Shown: positions 33,228 to 43,022, numbered from the stretch's first letter. The stretch is 64,000 nucleotides of DNA from Demetria terragena DSM 11295 (GCF_000376825.1 NZ_AQXW01000004.1:1674001-1738000); one strand, 5' to 3'. The notes: a model not told the origin generated them from the sequence alone. Numbers and translations: made by a program.

Positions 33228-34964
33228 CTATCGCCCACGCGACCACGCCTCCCAAAGACGCGCATAAGTCCCGCCAGCGGCCACCAGTTGCTCGTGCGTA
33301 CCGTCTTCAACCACTCGCCCGTCGTGCATGACCAGGACTCGATCGGCCGACTGCGCCTGGGTGAGGCGGTGAGCCACGACCAGGGACGTACGACCGCGCG
33401 TGACCGCGAGCGCGGCTGTCTCCAGGTGGCGGGCGCCGGCGGATCCGGCCTCGGCCGTCGCCTCGTCGAGCACGATCACCCCAGGGTCGGCCAGCGCGAT
33501 CCGCGCCAAGGCGAGGTGCTGGGACTGCGCTGCGGTGAGGGGGTGCCCGTGTTCACCGACGACGGTGTCGAGCCCGTCAGGTAGGTGCCGAACCCAGCCA
33601 GTCGCGCTGACGTTGTCGAGTGCCGCCCAGAGTTCGTCGTCGCTGGCCTCCGGACGGACCAGGTTGATGGACTCTCTGATGCTGCCCGTGAAGACGTGGA
33701 TGTCCTGACTGACGACGCACACCCGCTGCCGGACATCGACCTGTGCATAGGGGCGGTCGTTGAGCAGTACCGAGCCTTTCGCTGGTTGCAGGACACCCCC
33801 GACGATGGATCCAAGCGTGGTCTTGCCCGCTCCCGTCTCGCCCACCACCGCGACGCGCTCACCGGCCTCGAGTCGCAAATCGAGCGGGTGCAGGACGGGC
33901 CGCCCTGCGACGTACGCATGCTCCAGGCCCCGAAGTTCGATCGCCTCGGCAGACCCAGTGGGGAGAGCCTCGCGCGCTGCCGGAGGAGTCATCAGCGTGA
34001 CGCCGATGAGCCGGGACAAGGAAGCGCCCGCCGATTGAACCTGGTCGAAGAGCATCATCAGCGCGCCAATGGGGTTGAACAGGCGGTGGAAGTACAGCGC
34101 CGCCGAGGTGACGGCACCCACCGTGAACCAGTCGCTGCGTACCCCGAAGAAACCCACGGTCAGGATGCTCAACAACCCCACGAGCTCGGACATGTTGTTG
34201 CGCGTTCCAAAACGGGTGAGGAGCCGAAACACCGTCTCGGCGATGCCGACAGTTCGCCACGAAGTGCGCTCAACGTGGCCGCGCTGCACATCCTCCAGCG
34301 CGAACGCCCGCACCGTTGGCGCGGCGCTGATGCCATCCACCAGGGCCTGTGCGCGTTCACCCTGCGCGATACGTTCCTCGCGATAGAGCGGAGCCGATCG
34401 CGGGAGATACCAGCGCAAGCCCAAGAGGTACAAGGGCGCCGCCGCCAGGCCTGCCAGGCCGAGCCGCCAGTCGAGGGCGAACAGTCCTGCGGTGGTGAAC
34501 GCCACGGCAATCACCGAATTCACCACGAGCGGAAGCACTTCCCCCAGCGCTTCGGTGACCGTCCGGACGTCATCACCGACCCGGGACAACAGGTCGCCCG
34601 TGCCTGCGCGCTCCACCCGTTCGGAATCTAGATCAAGGGCGCAGGTCACGACTTCTTCGCGCAGATCGGCCAGCGCGGGCTCCCCGGCGCGACTCATCAG
34701 CGACACCGCCAGCATCATGAAAACGCCTGCTGCACAGGCCGATCCGGCAATCCCAAGGACCAGGGGAACCACGCGATTCTGGTCGGTGCTCACGTCGTCG
34801 ACCAACACACCGAGCAGCCATGGCGGCACCATCGTGGCCAGACCCGCGAGCAGGAAGGCCGCGACCGCACCGCTGGTAGGAACCCAGTAGCGACGCAGCA
34901 AACGCAGGGTTCCGCGTACGGTCTCGCGGCGATCGGCGATCGGCAGCAACTGGTTCGTTCTCAC
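33228..34964 (-). CDS. ABC transporter half (TMD-NBD), canonical Walker A with altered signature
   Basis: The 578-residue exporter-fold half-transporter has six TM helices (~30-310) and a C-terminal ATPase. Walker A is intact (GETGAGKTTL, about residue 375) and Walker B is VIVLDEAT with catalytic Glu; the H-loop is VVAHRL. The signature is changed: LTAAQSQHLALARIAL replaces LSGGQ. The partner encoded upstream (34961-36601) has a canonical signature but lost Walker A, so together they would form one working ATP site and one dead site. The pair resembles IrtAB/siderophore-linked or multidrug heterodimers; the neighbouring siderophore uptake genes favour an iron-siderophore role. Confidence 0.85.
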   Translation of the reverse strand: MRTNQLLPIADRRETVRGTLRLLRRYWVPTSGAVAAFLLAGLATMVPPWLLGVLVDDVSTDQNRVVPLVLGIAGSACAAGVFMMLAVSLMSRAGEPALADLREEVVTCALDLDSERVERAGTGDLLSRVGDDVRTVTEALGEVLPLVVNSVIAVAFTTAGLFALDWRLGLAGLAAAPLYLLGLRWYLPRSAPLYREERIAQGERAQALVDGISAAPTVRAFALEDVQRGHVERTSWRTVGIAETVFRLLTRFGTRNNMSELVGLLSILTVGFFGVRSDWFTVGAVTSAALYFHRLFNPIGALMMLFDQVQSAGASLSRLIGVTLMTPPAAREALPTGSAEAIELRGLEHAYVAGRPVLHPLDLRLEAGERVAVVGETGAGKTTLGSIVGGVLQPAKGSVLLNDRPYAQVDVRQRVCVVSQDIHVFTGSIRESINLVRPEASDDELWAALDNVSATGWVRHLPDGLDTVVGEHGHPLTAAQSQHLALARIALADPGVIVLDEATAEAGSAGARHLETAALAVTRGRTSLVVAHRLTQAQSADRVLVMHDGRVVEDGTHEQLVAAGGTYARLWEAWSRGR

Positions 34965-36601
34965 AGTTGCACTACCCGATCCGACACGGCCAGGTGCGCC
35001 GGGCTCGTGGTAATCAACAAGGTCGAGCGGGTGCTCCCGACCTCATGCCTGATACGCCGAATACCCTCGGCGATGCGTTGCTCAGTCACTGCATCGACGG
35101 CGCTCGTCGGGTCGTGCAGGACCAACACCGGCGGGTCAGCAGCGAGCGCCCGGGCCAACGCGATGCGCTGCTGCTGGCCTCCTGAGAAGGTGCGTCCCTT
35201 GGCCGTCACTTCCTGTTCGAGGCCATCGGGGTGCAAGTCCACGACGTCATCCGTGGCCGACGCGAGGAGGACGTCCGTGAGGTACGCCTCCGGCAGGCTC
35301 CCCAGCAGGTCGATATTGCTGCGCAGGCTGCCCGCGAACAGGTCGGTGTGATGCGGGTTGACCAACATCACGCGACGTCGCTCAGAAATACGGTGCTCGG
35401 CCAAATTCACACCCGCCAGGGTGACCTCGCCGCCGGTTGGCTGCCGTTCGCCCGTCAGAAGCCCGACGACATCGCTTGCCGTCGCTGGATCATCGACTGC
35501 AAGAGCCACCATCTCGCCGGGTGCGACGTGGAAGGTCACGCCGCGAACTGTGGCACCGTCCACCTCTTGGAGCGCGACCATTGGAGCGGGCGCCTCGCAT
35601 CCTCGCTCGCCTGAGTGCAGGAGCGGCGGCGACGCCAGGAATGTGGCGATCCGGCCAGCAGAGGCGTACGCCATCCCGATCTGGGCCCCGACATGGCCCA
35701 GGCCAGTCATCGGCTCGGCCAAGAACTGAGTCAGCCCCACCACGGCCACCAGTTGGCCAATCGTGACGTCGCCCGACACCGCACGTTGGCCGGCGACCAG
35801 GGCGACCACGGCGAGGAACACTCCGCTGGTCGTGAGCGTGATTCCTTGCATCACACCGTAGGACGTTGTGGTCCTGATACTCGCGTCTCGGGCCAGTTGC
35901 GACCGTTTCGCGTAGCGCTCACTCGCGGCGCTCTCGGCGCCGATGCCCTTCAGGATCCGCAGCCCGCGAATGAAGTCGGTGGCCAGTCCGCTGGCACTCG
36001 CGATCTGCGCCTGCTGCGCAGCGCTGCGGCGCGAGATCACGGGTGTCAGGATCTGGACCAGGCCCAGCGAGATCGGGACACCGATGAGCACGACCAAACC
36101 AACAACAAGGTCGGCCCGCAATAGGACGACGGCGCTCAGGATGATCGATCCGGCAGCGGCGAGCGAATAGCCCAGAGACCGAACGACCGACCCCACATGC
36201 TCGGCATCACTGGTCGCGAGGGACAAGACCTCCCCGGTCAAGCTGGTCGACCGCACTCCGCGCGGATGAAGCGCGTGCTCGGCAACTTCACCACGCAACT
36301 GATGGGTTTCGTACTGCATGACCCGGAACCCGATCCGCGCACCGAACCGGTAGGACATGCTGAGCACCAGGAACAACGCCACGAAAGCCGTACCCCACCA
36401 GACCATGGCGGTGCCGCTTCCAGTAGCGACCGCCCGGTCGATCACCACCCCGATCAACACCGGCACCAACGCCTCGCACAGTTGCCACTGCATCAGCAGT
36501 GCACAGTAGGCCGCCAGGCGGCGGCGATGCCTGCGCACCATACGCAGCAAGATGCCGCGCGCCGAGAGTGTCTGGTCAGTCTGAGCGGTCTGCGCTGTCA
36601 T
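34961..36601 (-). CDS. ABC transporter half (TMD-NBD) with degenerate ATP site
   Basis: This 546-residue half-transporter has six TM helices and an NBD with a normal signature (FSGGQQQRIALARAL) but several losses. At the Walker A position it reads ALAVDDPATASD with no GK[S/T]. Walker B is VLVLHDPTSAVD, with Asp-Glu changed to His-Asp, and the switch His is replaced (LLITTSPAHL). It can only work as the partner of the 33228-34964 protein, whose start it overlaps by four bases. The upstream fepC-like gene also overlaps it (ATGA), so it belongs to the siderophore operon. Confidence 0.85.
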   Translation of the reverse strand: MTAQTAQTDQTLSARGILLRMVRRHRRRLAAYCALLMQWQLCEALVPVLIGVVIDRAVATGSGTAMVWWGTAFVALFLVLSMSYRFGARIGFRVMQYETHQLRGEVAEHALHPRGVRSTSLTGEVLSLATSDAEHVGSVVRSLGYSLAAAGSIILSAVVLLRADLVVGLVVLIGVPISLGLVQILTPVISRRSAAQQAQIASASGLATDFIRGLRILKGIGAESAASERYAKRSQLARDASIRTTTSYGVMQGITLTTSGVFLAVVALVAGQRAVSGDVTIGQLVAVVGLTQFLAEPMTGLGHVGAQIGMAYASAGRIATFLASPPLLHSGERGCEAPAPMVALQEVDGATVRGVTFHVAPGEMVALAVDDPATASDVVGLLTGERQPTGGEVTLAGVNLAEHRISERRRVMLVNPHHTDLFAGSLRSNIDLLGSLPEAYLTDVLLASATDDVVDLHPDGLEQEVTAKGRTFSGGQQQRIALARALAADPPVLVLHDPTSAVDAVTEQRIAEGIRRIRHEVGSTRSTLLITTSPAHLAVSDRVVQL

Positions 36602-37410
36602 ACAGCGTCAGCCGGGCTCGGAGTCTTGGACCCGGTTGGCACGATGATCGGAGCGGCCCCGGTGGGATCGTCGACCAGAATCGCGTCGAGGCCGAACACC
36701 TCCTTCAGCAGGTCGGTCGAGACCACGTCGCGTGGTGCGCCTTGGGCCACAATCGCCCCCGCATGCATGACGACGAGTTGATCGCTATACCGCGCGGCCA
36801 AGTTGAGATCGTGCAACACCATCACCACGGTACGGCCCTGTTCCCGGTTCAGCCGCGCCACGAGTTCCAAGACATCGACCTGGTGCGCAAGGTCGAGGTA
36901 GGTCGTGGGCTCATCCAGCAGCACCAGGTCGGTGTGCTGAGCCAGCGTCATCGCAATCCACGCGCGTTGTCGCTGCCCGCCGGACAAGGATTCCAGCGGC
37001 CGGTCCTTGAACTCATAGGTTGAGGTCCAGGCAAGTGCCTCATCGACGGCAACCTCGTCTCCGGGCGACCACTGACGGAACCACGTCTGGTGGGGATGAC
37101 GCCCCCGCGTGACCAGGTCGCGAACCAGCAAGCCCTCGGGCGCGAGCGGCGCCTGCGGGAGCAATGCCAACTCGCGAGCGACCTCCCGACTGGGGCGATC
37201 GTGGATCGATTGACCGTCGAGCCACACCGTGCCCGCCTGCAAAGGCAGCAACCGGGCAAGAGCCCGTAAGACGGTCGACTTTCCGCACCCGTTCGGACCG
37301 ATGATGGTGGTGATACGGCCGTCGGCAAGGTCGAGGCTGAGGTCACGGGCTACTACGTGGTCGTCGTAGGCGATCGTCAACGACTCCGCGCGAAGTCGGC
37401 TGGTACTCAT
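36598..37410 (-). CDS. Ferric-siderophore ABC transporter ATPase (FepC-like)
   Basis: A 270-residue FepC/FhuC-type ATPase: Walker A GPNGCGKSTVLRALARLL, LLPQAPLAPEGLLVRDLVTRGRHPHQTWFRQWSPGD (family-specific), signature LSGGQRQRAWIAMTL, Walker B LVLLDEPTTYLD, H-loop VLHDLN. It energises uptake through the two FecCD permeases encoded just upstream in the operon. ATG 37410 was chosen because it overlaps the permease stop by four bases; the longer frame upstream lies inside the permease gene. Confidence 0.9.
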   Translation of the reverse strand: MSTSRLRAESLTIAYDDHVVARDLSLDLADGRITTIIGPNGCGKSTVLRALARLLPLQAGTVWLDGQSIHDRPSREVARELALLPQAPLAPEGLLVRDLVTRGRHPHQTWFRQWSPGDEVAVDEALAWTSTYEFKDRPLESLSGGQRQRAWIAMTLAQHTDLVLLDEPTTYLDLAHQVDVLELVARLNREQGRTVVMVLHDLNLAARYSDQLVVMHAGAIVAQGAPRDVVSTDLLKEVFGLDAILVDDPTGAAPIIVPTGSKTPSPADAV

Positions 37411-38483
37411 ACAGATCGCTTCCGGTTGTAGCGAAGGAGCAGAAAAATGAAATAGGGCGCACCAATCAGCGACGTCACGATCCCCGCGGCCAGCGGCGTG
37501 GGCAGCAGGACCCGCGACACCAGATCGGCGATGACCACCAGGGTCGAACCCACCAGCAGTGAACTCACCAGTGGCGGGGTCGCAGTATGGGCAATCCTGC
37601 GAGCCAATTGCGGCGCCACGAAGGCGACAAAGCCCAGCGGGCCGACGCCGGCAACAGCCGTCGCGGCCAGCAGCACCGCGCCTAACAGAAGGACGGTTTG
37701 TGCCCGGTCGAGGCGCACGCCCAGGCCTTTGGCGGTATCTCCGCCAAGCGCAATCGCATGCAATGTCGGACGCAACAGCAATGCTGTGGGTACGCCAACC
37801 ACCAGGGCCAGGACGATCGGCGTGGCTTCGACCCAGCCGCGGTTGTTGAGCGATCCGGTCAACCACAGTTGGGCATGGACGGCGCTCTCGAGGCGAGCGG
37901 TCACGATGAGGTAGGAGGTCACCGCCGTCAGCGCGGCGCTCACTCCGATACCCAGCAAGATGAGTCGTTGGCTGTCGGCGCCACCACGCCCCGACAAGCT
38001 CAGCAACAGCATTCCCGTGAGCAGGCCACCTACCAAGGCTGACGCGGGGAGGCCAATCCGTGCCATGAGGTCCGTACCGACTTCGCCGGTCTGGCCCGCC
38101 ACCAGGATCAAGAAGCCCACCGCACCCACGGCCGCCCCGGCATTGACCCCAATCACGTCGGGGCTTGCCAGGGGGTTACGCGCCAGGGTCTGCACCAGTG
38201 CGCCAGACAGGCCGAGCGCCGCCCCGGAGAGCACGGCAACGGCAGTCTGAGGCAGCCGCAACTCGTACACGACGAGGTCGGTCGCCATGGTGCCGCGACC
38301 CGTCAGCGAGCGGATCACCTCACTAAGGCTCAACTCGGGGTCGCCGTGGGCAATGCCCAGGCATACCGCCAGCACCAGAGCCGCAGACGCTCCGACGGCG
38401 ACCACCGCCGCCCGCAGATTAACTCGCCAGGACACCGGGCCGAGGCGTACGGCAGGCACTGCCTGCTTAGTCAACGCGCTCAT
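37407..38483 (-). CDS. FecCD-family siderophore ABC permease
   Basis: The 358-residue permease has about ten TM helices typical of FecCD/BtuC proteins: LRLPQTAVAVLSGAALGLSGALVQTLARNPLASPDVIGVNAGAA early, LTGSLNNRGW in the middle, and GPLGFVAFVAPQLARRI with a final IGAPYFIFLLLRYNR. It would form the heterodimeric channel with the second FecCD protein upstream. Four-base overlaps on both sides show a tightly coupled operon. Confidence 0.9.
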   Translation of the reverse strand: MSALTKQAVPAVRLGPVSWRVNLRAAVVAVGASAALVLAVCLGIAHGDPELSLSEVIRSLTGRGTMATDLVVYELRLPQTAVAVLSGAALGLSGALVQTLARNPLASPDVIGVNAGAAVGAVGFLILVAGQTGEVGTDLMARIGLPASALVGGLLTGMLLLSLSGRGGADSQRLILLGIGVSAALTAVTSYLIVTARLESAVHAQLWLTGSLNNRGWVEATPIVLALVVGVPTALLLRPTLHAIALGGDTAKGLGVRLDRAQTVLLLGAVLLAATAVAGVGPLGFVAFVAPQLARRIAHTATPPLVSSLLVGSTLVVIADLVSRVLLPTPLAAGIVTSLIGAPYFIFLLLRYNRKRSV

Positions 38484-39527
38484 AGGGAGATCGACTTTCG
38501 ACGACGCACCAACACCACGAAGAGAGGACCGCCGACAAGCGCCATCATGATGCCGACCTGCACTTCAGCCCCGCCCGCGACCACCCGACCCAGGATGTCG
38601 GCGGAGGTGAGGACAACCGTGCCGATGAGCGCGGAATACGGCACCACCCACCGATAGTCGACACCGACGAGAAAACGCGCGATGTGCGGAACGACGAGAC
38701 CGACAAAACCAATGGGACCGCATCCGGCCACCGCCCCACCGCACAAAAACATGATTGCCAGGATGCCCAGTGCCTTCTGCCTGGTCGGGTGTAGTCCGAG
38801 AGAACTCGCGACGTCATCGCCGAGTTGCAGCAGGTTGACCCCGGGTGCCGCCAGGAGCGCGAGCACTGCGCCCACGGCGATGAATGGCAGCACCTGCCAG
38901 AAGACTTCCATGCCGCGGCCGGCCGCTGACCCCACGACCCAGAACCGGTAGGAATCCAAAGTCCGAGCCTCCGAGGTGATGATGGCGCTGGTCAGGGCTC
39001 CCGCCAACGCGCTCACCGCAGCCCCTGCAAGCACCAACGTCGTGGGATTGGGGCCGCCGCGGGTGGACCCAATCAGAAACACGAGCCAGGAGGCGATGCC
39101 AGCGCCGATCATGGCGAACCAGGTGTATTGCAGTCCCGCGTTGATGTTCGCGAGATAGATGCCCAGCACCACGGCGAAGAGAGGCACCCGCACTAACGCC
39201 CAGGAGTCCAGGGTCGGCCAGAGGATTTCGGGTGTACCCCTGCATCAACGCTCCGGCTACGCCGAGCGCCGAACCCGTGATCAGCAACAGCAACGTGCGC
39301 GGAAGCCGCAGCCCGTTGACGATGCCATCGGCTTCGCTTCCGTCGGGCTGGAACAGGACCTGGACGACCTCTGACGGCGCGAGCATCTGATTACCCACCA
39401 TGAGGCTGAGCAGCGCTCCACCAACCACGACAACGGCGAGGAGAACCAGACCCCGAGTTGCGTGAGGAGCCGATCGCGAGGACGCCGTATGCGCGACGGG
39501 AGCGGGTGCGTTCGTAACGGCGGGCAT
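38480..39527 (-). pseudogene. FecCD-family siderophore ABC permease, frameshifted
   Basis: The first part (from ATG 39527: VNGLRLPRTLLLLITGSALGV, then GALMQGYTRNPLADPGLLGVSAGAS) is in one frame. The rest (FAVVLGIYLANIN to ALVGGPLFVVLVRRRKSISL) is in another, and the break lies near 39176-39184 in a GAAGAGAGG tract. Removing one base restores the family sequence GVSAGASFAVVLGIYL exactly. Either a single-base insertion has inactivated the gene or it is a sequencing error; the rest of the gene shows no decay. If real, it would cripple the heterodimeric importer. It is the first gene of the minus-strand siderophore operon, next to the iron box. Confidence 0.85.
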
Positions 39528-39550
39528 GCATCCATCCGGACAGTCTGGTT

Positions 39551-39575
39551 AATTTAGGCTAGGTTAGCCTAAATT
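39551..39575. promoter_or_regulatory. DtxR/IdeR-type iron box
   Basis: TTAGGCTAGGTTAGCCTAA at 39554-39572 matches the DtxR/IdeR consensus TTAGGTTAGGCTAACCTAA at 16 of 19 positions by my count and lies in a longer perfect dyad, with 11-base arms around GGT. It sits between the divergent permease operon (minus) and the binding-protein gene (plus), where an iron-loaded repressor would shut off both. Confidence 0.88.
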
Positions 39576-39604
39576 ATTGATGTCTTTGCTGCTGGAGGCC
39601 ACCC

Positions 39605-40684
39605 GTGATTCTTGCCCGCCGTTCTCTCCTACTCGGGGGCTCAGCGCTCTCTCTGGCCGCCCTCAGTGCGTGCCGAGCTACTGAGGAGAACTCAGGATCT
39701 GCAACCGGTAACACCTCTGCACAGCCCACTGCTGGCGACGAGTTCCCCGTCACGATCGCTCACAAGTTTGGCGAGACCACCATCACCAAGCGTCCAGAGC
39801 GCATCGTGCTGGTCGGCTTAGTCGAACAGGACATGCTGCTCGCTCTTGGCATCGTCCCCGTTGCCGTCACTGAATGGCTGATGGGCGCGAAGGACGAGAT
39901 CTATCCGTGGGCGCGGCCTCTCTTGAACGGCAAGCCAGCACCCGTAGTCCTCTCGACTGCCGACGGCATCCAGATCGGCAAGATCGCTGGACTCAAGCCC
40001 GATCTGATCCTGGGCAACTACGCAGGAGTGACCTCCGCCGAGTACGCCAAGTTGTCCAAAATCGCACCGACCGTCGCTCAGCCCAAGGAGTTCCTCGACT
40101 ACGGCGTGTCCTGGGACGCCAATGCGCTCATCGTGGCGAAGGCCGTCGGGCAGTCCGCCAAAGGTAAGAAAATCGTTGCCGACACACGCAAGCAGATCAA
40201 AGACGCAGCCGCTGCGCATCCTGAGTTCAAGGGTAAGTCGTGTGCCGTCACTAGCGCCTACGAGGGCATCTACATCTACGGCCCCCAGGACCCCCGTACC
40301 CGGCTGATGTCCGACCTTGGCTTCGTTTTTCCCGACAAGTTCAAGGACATCGGCGGTGGAAAAGAATTCGGCGGCTCGATTAGCGCCGAACGGACGCGCG
40401 AGGTCGACTTCCAGGCGGCTGTGTGGGTCTCCTCAGAAGCAGAGGTCAACAAGGCGACCGGTGGCCTGTGGAAGCAGACCGAGGCTTCCAAGAAGGGCCG
40501 CGCGGTCTATATCCCGTATGCCACCAAACAGGGTGAACTGACCACGACCTATTCGGTCGCATTCAGTTTCTTGACGCCGTTGAGCATCCCCTACCTGTTG
40601 AAGAGCTTGGTCCCGCAGTTGGCGGCCGCCGTGGACAGCGACCCCGCGACGAAGGTGCCCGGCCCCAAGCCCTATTCCGCCTGA
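39605..40684 (+). CDS. Ferric-siderophore-binding lipoprotein (FecB/FepB-like)
   Basis: This 359-residue protein has a twin-arginine start (ARRSLLLGG) and a lipobox (LSAC), so it is probably exported folded and lipid-anchored. The periplasmic-binding-protein type III fold is visible: [57 protein letters not shown], and [19 protein letters not shown]. It captures the siderophore for the divergent FecCD-FepC importer. GTG 39605 has GGAGG eight bases upstream. Iron box control is expected from the site at 39554. Its 3' end overlaps aroQ on the other strand by 13 bases. Confidence 0.88.
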   Translation: MILARRSLLLGGSALSLAALSACRATEENSGSATGNTSAQPTAGDEFPVTIAHKFGETTITKRPERIVLVGLVEQDMLLALGIVPVAVTEWLMGAKDEIYPWARPLLNGKPAPVVLSTADGIQIGKIAGLKPDLILGNYAGVTSAEYAKLSKIAPTVAQPKEFLDYGVSWDANALIVAKAVGQSAKGKKIVADTRKQIKDAAAAHPEFKGKSCAVTSAYEGIYIYGPQDPRTRLMSDLGFVFPDKFKDIGGGKEFGGSISAERTREVDFQAAVWVSSEAEVNKATGGLWKQTEASKKGRAVYIPYATKQGELTTTYSVAFSFLTPLSIPYLLKSLVPQLAAAVDSDPATKVPGPKPYSA

Positions 40685-41127
40685 GGGCGGGCGGTGAGCG
40701 CGTGGAGTCGTCGTAGGGCCAGTTCATAGCCCTGAGGTCCGCATCCCACGATGACGCCGCTGGCGATGTCCGACAGATAGGAATGCTGCCGAAACCCCTC
40801 GCGCGCATGCACATTCGAGATGTGAACCTCAATGAACGGCGCGTCACAGGCCGCGAGCGCGTCACGTAGGGCAACTGAGGTGTGCGTGTATGCCGCCGCG
40901 TTGACGATGAGGCCATCGACGTTCCCGCGTAGTCGCTGCACCTCGTCGACGAGAGCGCCCTCGTGGTTGGACTGGAACCAGGAAACCTTGCACCCCAAGT
41001 CGTTGGCGGCGGCCAGGCAGGAGCGCTCGACATCATCGAGCGTCTCCTGCCCGTAAATCTCCGGCTGCCGCTGCCCCAAAAGGTTGAGGTTCGGACCGTT
41101 CAGGACAGCGAAGATGCGGTGCGGCAT
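40672..41127 (-). CDS. aroQ: Type II 3-dehydroquinate dehydratase
   Basis: A 151-residue class II enzyme of the shikimate pathway (3-dehydroquinate to 3-dehydroshikimate). Key motifs: [18 protein letters not shown] with the catalytic Tyr, FFQSNHEG-like [14 protein letters not shown], the NAAAYTHTS loop (most family members read NPGAYTHTS), and [17 protein letters not shown] with catalytic His and Arg. The class II enzyme forms dodecamers. A CATACT box lies seven bases before the ATG, so the mRNA may be leaderless. No other aro gene is adjacent. Confidence 0.93.
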   Translation of the reverse strand: MPHRIFAVLNGPNLNLLGQRQPEIYGQETLDDVERSCLAAANDLGCKVSWFQSNHEGALVDEVQRLRGNVDGLIVNAAAYTHTSVALRDALAACDAPFIEVHISNVHAREGFRQHSYLSDIASGVIVGCGPQGYELALRRLHALTARPQAE

Positions 41128-41160
41128 AACCCCCAGTATGCCGCGCTGCCAAACAGTGAA

Positions 41161-42585
41161 CTACTGGTGCGGGCCCTCGTCGTCTGGGCGCGGGCCCGGC
41201 TGGCCGGGCAGCTGCTGTGGCGGCGGACCCTGACGACCGGGGGGTGGGCCTTGTGGTGGACCCTGCGGCGGCGGACCCTGGCGACCGGGCGGCGGACCCT
41301 GCGGTGGGCCATTCCAGCCACCCTGCGGGCCTTGCGGCGGCAGCTGCATTCCTTCGGTACGCCCATCATCTTCGGCCTCATCGTCGCTGGGCAGCGGACG
41401 GCTCGGCTCCGGCGGGCGGGGCGGCGGCGCCTGGTCAGGTCGGATGGTCGTAGCCGGCGGCGAGACTCGCGGCGAGGTCAGAGGAGCTTCATCCACCGGG
41501 GTCATCGCCGCTTCCTCGGCCTTACGCACTGCCGCGATAGCTGCGTCGGCGGTCGTAGAACTGAACCAGTCCTCGACATCTTCATCGACGTCGCCCGGAC
41601 GGAGAACGTTCGACTCCGGCTCGGGAGCTTCGTAGCGGAACACGCCATCGGGCCCCTTGTCGCCGAAGTTCTGCGCGAACTCCTGCAACGCCTTCGAGAA
41701 GTCGTTGGGGATCATCCACACCTTGTTGGCGTCGCCCTTGGCCATGGTGGGCAGAGTTTGGAGGTACTGGTAGGCCAACAGTTCGGGGGTGGGACGTCCC
41801 TGCTTAATCGCCGCGAAGGTCTTCTCGATGGCCTTGGCCTCACCTTGAGCGGTAAGGAACTTGGAGGCTCGCTGGCCTTCGGCCCGCAGGATCGCCGACT
41901 GACGCTCACCCTCGGCGGTCAGGATCGCGGCCTGCTTGGCACCTTCGGCGGAGAGCACTGCCGCCTGCTTGTCACCCTCGGCGGTCTTGATCGCTGACTC
42001 TCGGTTTCCCTCGGCGGTCAGGATCATGGCGCGCTTGTCACGGTCGGCGCGCATCTGCTTTTCCATCGACTCCTGAATGGAGGGCGGCGGATCGATCGCC
42101 TTGAGTTCGACTCGCGCCACGCGGATGCCCCACTTGCCGGTGGCCTCGTCCAGGACGCCGCGGAGCTGGCCGTTGATCGAGTCGCGGCTGGTGAGCGCCT
42201 GCTCCAGCGTCATGCCACCGACCACATTTCGCAGGGTCGTCGTGGTCAACTGCTCGACGGCCACGATGTAGTTCGCGATCTCATAGACCGCGGCCTTAGC
42301 GTCGTTCACCTGGAAGTACACGACGGTGTCGATGCTGACCGTCAGGTTGTCTTCGGTGATGACCGGTTGCGGGGGGAAGGACACAACCTGCTCGCGCATG
42401 TCGATTCGGGCGCGGATGCGGTCCAAGAAAGGCACCAGAATCATGACGCCAGCGATACCGGTCTTGTGATAGCGCCCGAGGCGTTCGATCACCGCGGCCT
42501 GTGTCTGAGGAATGATCTTGACCGCGCTGAAAACGATCAGGGCGGCGACGAATACCAACAGCGCCAGCACAATCAGCAGTTCCAT
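41161..42585 (-). CDS. SPFH/band-7 (stomatin-like) membrane protein with Pro-rich tail
   Basis: The 474-residue protein has an N-terminal TM helix (LLIVLALLVFVAALIVFSAVKII), an SPFH domain (QTQAAVIERLGRYHKTGIAGVMILVPFLDRIRARIDMREQV... to RVELKAIDPP), then a long alanine/glutamate coiled-coil with repeated AEGxxxA(A/S) units at about 190-260. The C-terminal 120 residues are low-complexity, rich in Pro, Gly and Gln (PPQGPP-type repeats), and may bind partners. Stomatin proteins form membrane microdomain rings and often pair with NfeD, which is encoded just upstream. Confidence 0.9.
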   Translation of the reverse strand: MELLIVLALLVFVAALIVFSAVKIIPQTQAAVIERLGRYHKTGIAGVMILVPFLDRIRARIDMREQVVSFPPQPVITEDNLTVSIDTVVYFQVNDAKAAVYEIANYIVAVEQLTTTTLRNVVGGMTLEQALTSRDSINGQLRGVLDEATGKWGIRVARVELKAIDPPPSIQESMEKQMRADRDKRAMILTAEGNRESAIKTAEGDKQAAVLSAEGAKQAAILTAEGERQSAILRAEGQRASKFLTAQGEAKAIEKTFAAIKQGRPTPELLAYQYLQTLPTMAKGDANKVWMIPNDFSKALQEFAQNFGDKGPDGVFRYEAPEPESNVLRPGDVDEDVEDWFSSTTADAAIAAVRKAEEAAMTPVDEAPLTSPRVSPPATTIRPDQAPPPRPPEPSRPLPSDDEAEDDGRTEGMQLPPQGPQGGWNGPPQGPPPGRQGPPPQGPPQGPPPGRQGPPPQQLPGQPGPRPDDEGPHQ

Positions 42586-42590
42586 GGCCT

Positions 42591-43022
42591 TCAGGCCCTT
42601 TCGATATAGACGGTCGCGCCGCGTACCTCACGCACACGGGCTTCTGTTCCGGGAGGCAACGGCGGTATGCCATCAGGGATCCGCGCGGTCCACGTGTCGC
42701 CGCCAACCTTGGCTAGGCCGTGCCCGCTGGTGACTTCTTCCAGCACCAACGCGTGGGCACCGATCAGCCGATCGATTCCGAGCTTGGGCTGGCCGGGGGC
42801 CAGCATCTTGCGTACCAGCATCGGCCGCACAAGCGTGATCATTGCGATGCTCACCACGAGAAACACGATCGCGGGTAGCAGAATGGCGTCACCCGTGACT
42901 GCCGCTGTGAAGCCGGCTGCGAGCGCACCCACCGCGAGCATCAGCAGGAAGAACTCGGCACCCAGGAGCTCGGCACCAGCAAGCAGGAGCGCGGCCCCCA
43001 CCCAAATCAATGCGCCTCTCAT
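42591..43022 (-). CDS. NfeD-like membrane protein
   Basis: A 143-residue protein with three to four N-terminal TM helices and a C-terminal OB-fold (LIGAHALVLEEVTSGHGLAKVGGDTWTARIPDGI), the short NfeD form that pairs with SPFH proteins. It precedes the stomatin-like gene by five bases, supporting a working pair for membrane microdomain organisation. TAGGGT ends six bases before the ATG, so it looks leaderless. Confidence 0.9.
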   Translation of the reverse strand: MRGALIWVGAALLLAGAELLGAEFFLLMLAVGALAAGFTAAVTGDAILLPAIVFLVVSIAMITLVRPMLVRKMLAPGQPKLGIDRLIGAHALVLEEVTSGHGLAKVGGDTWTARIPDGIPPLPPGTEARVREVRGATVYIERA

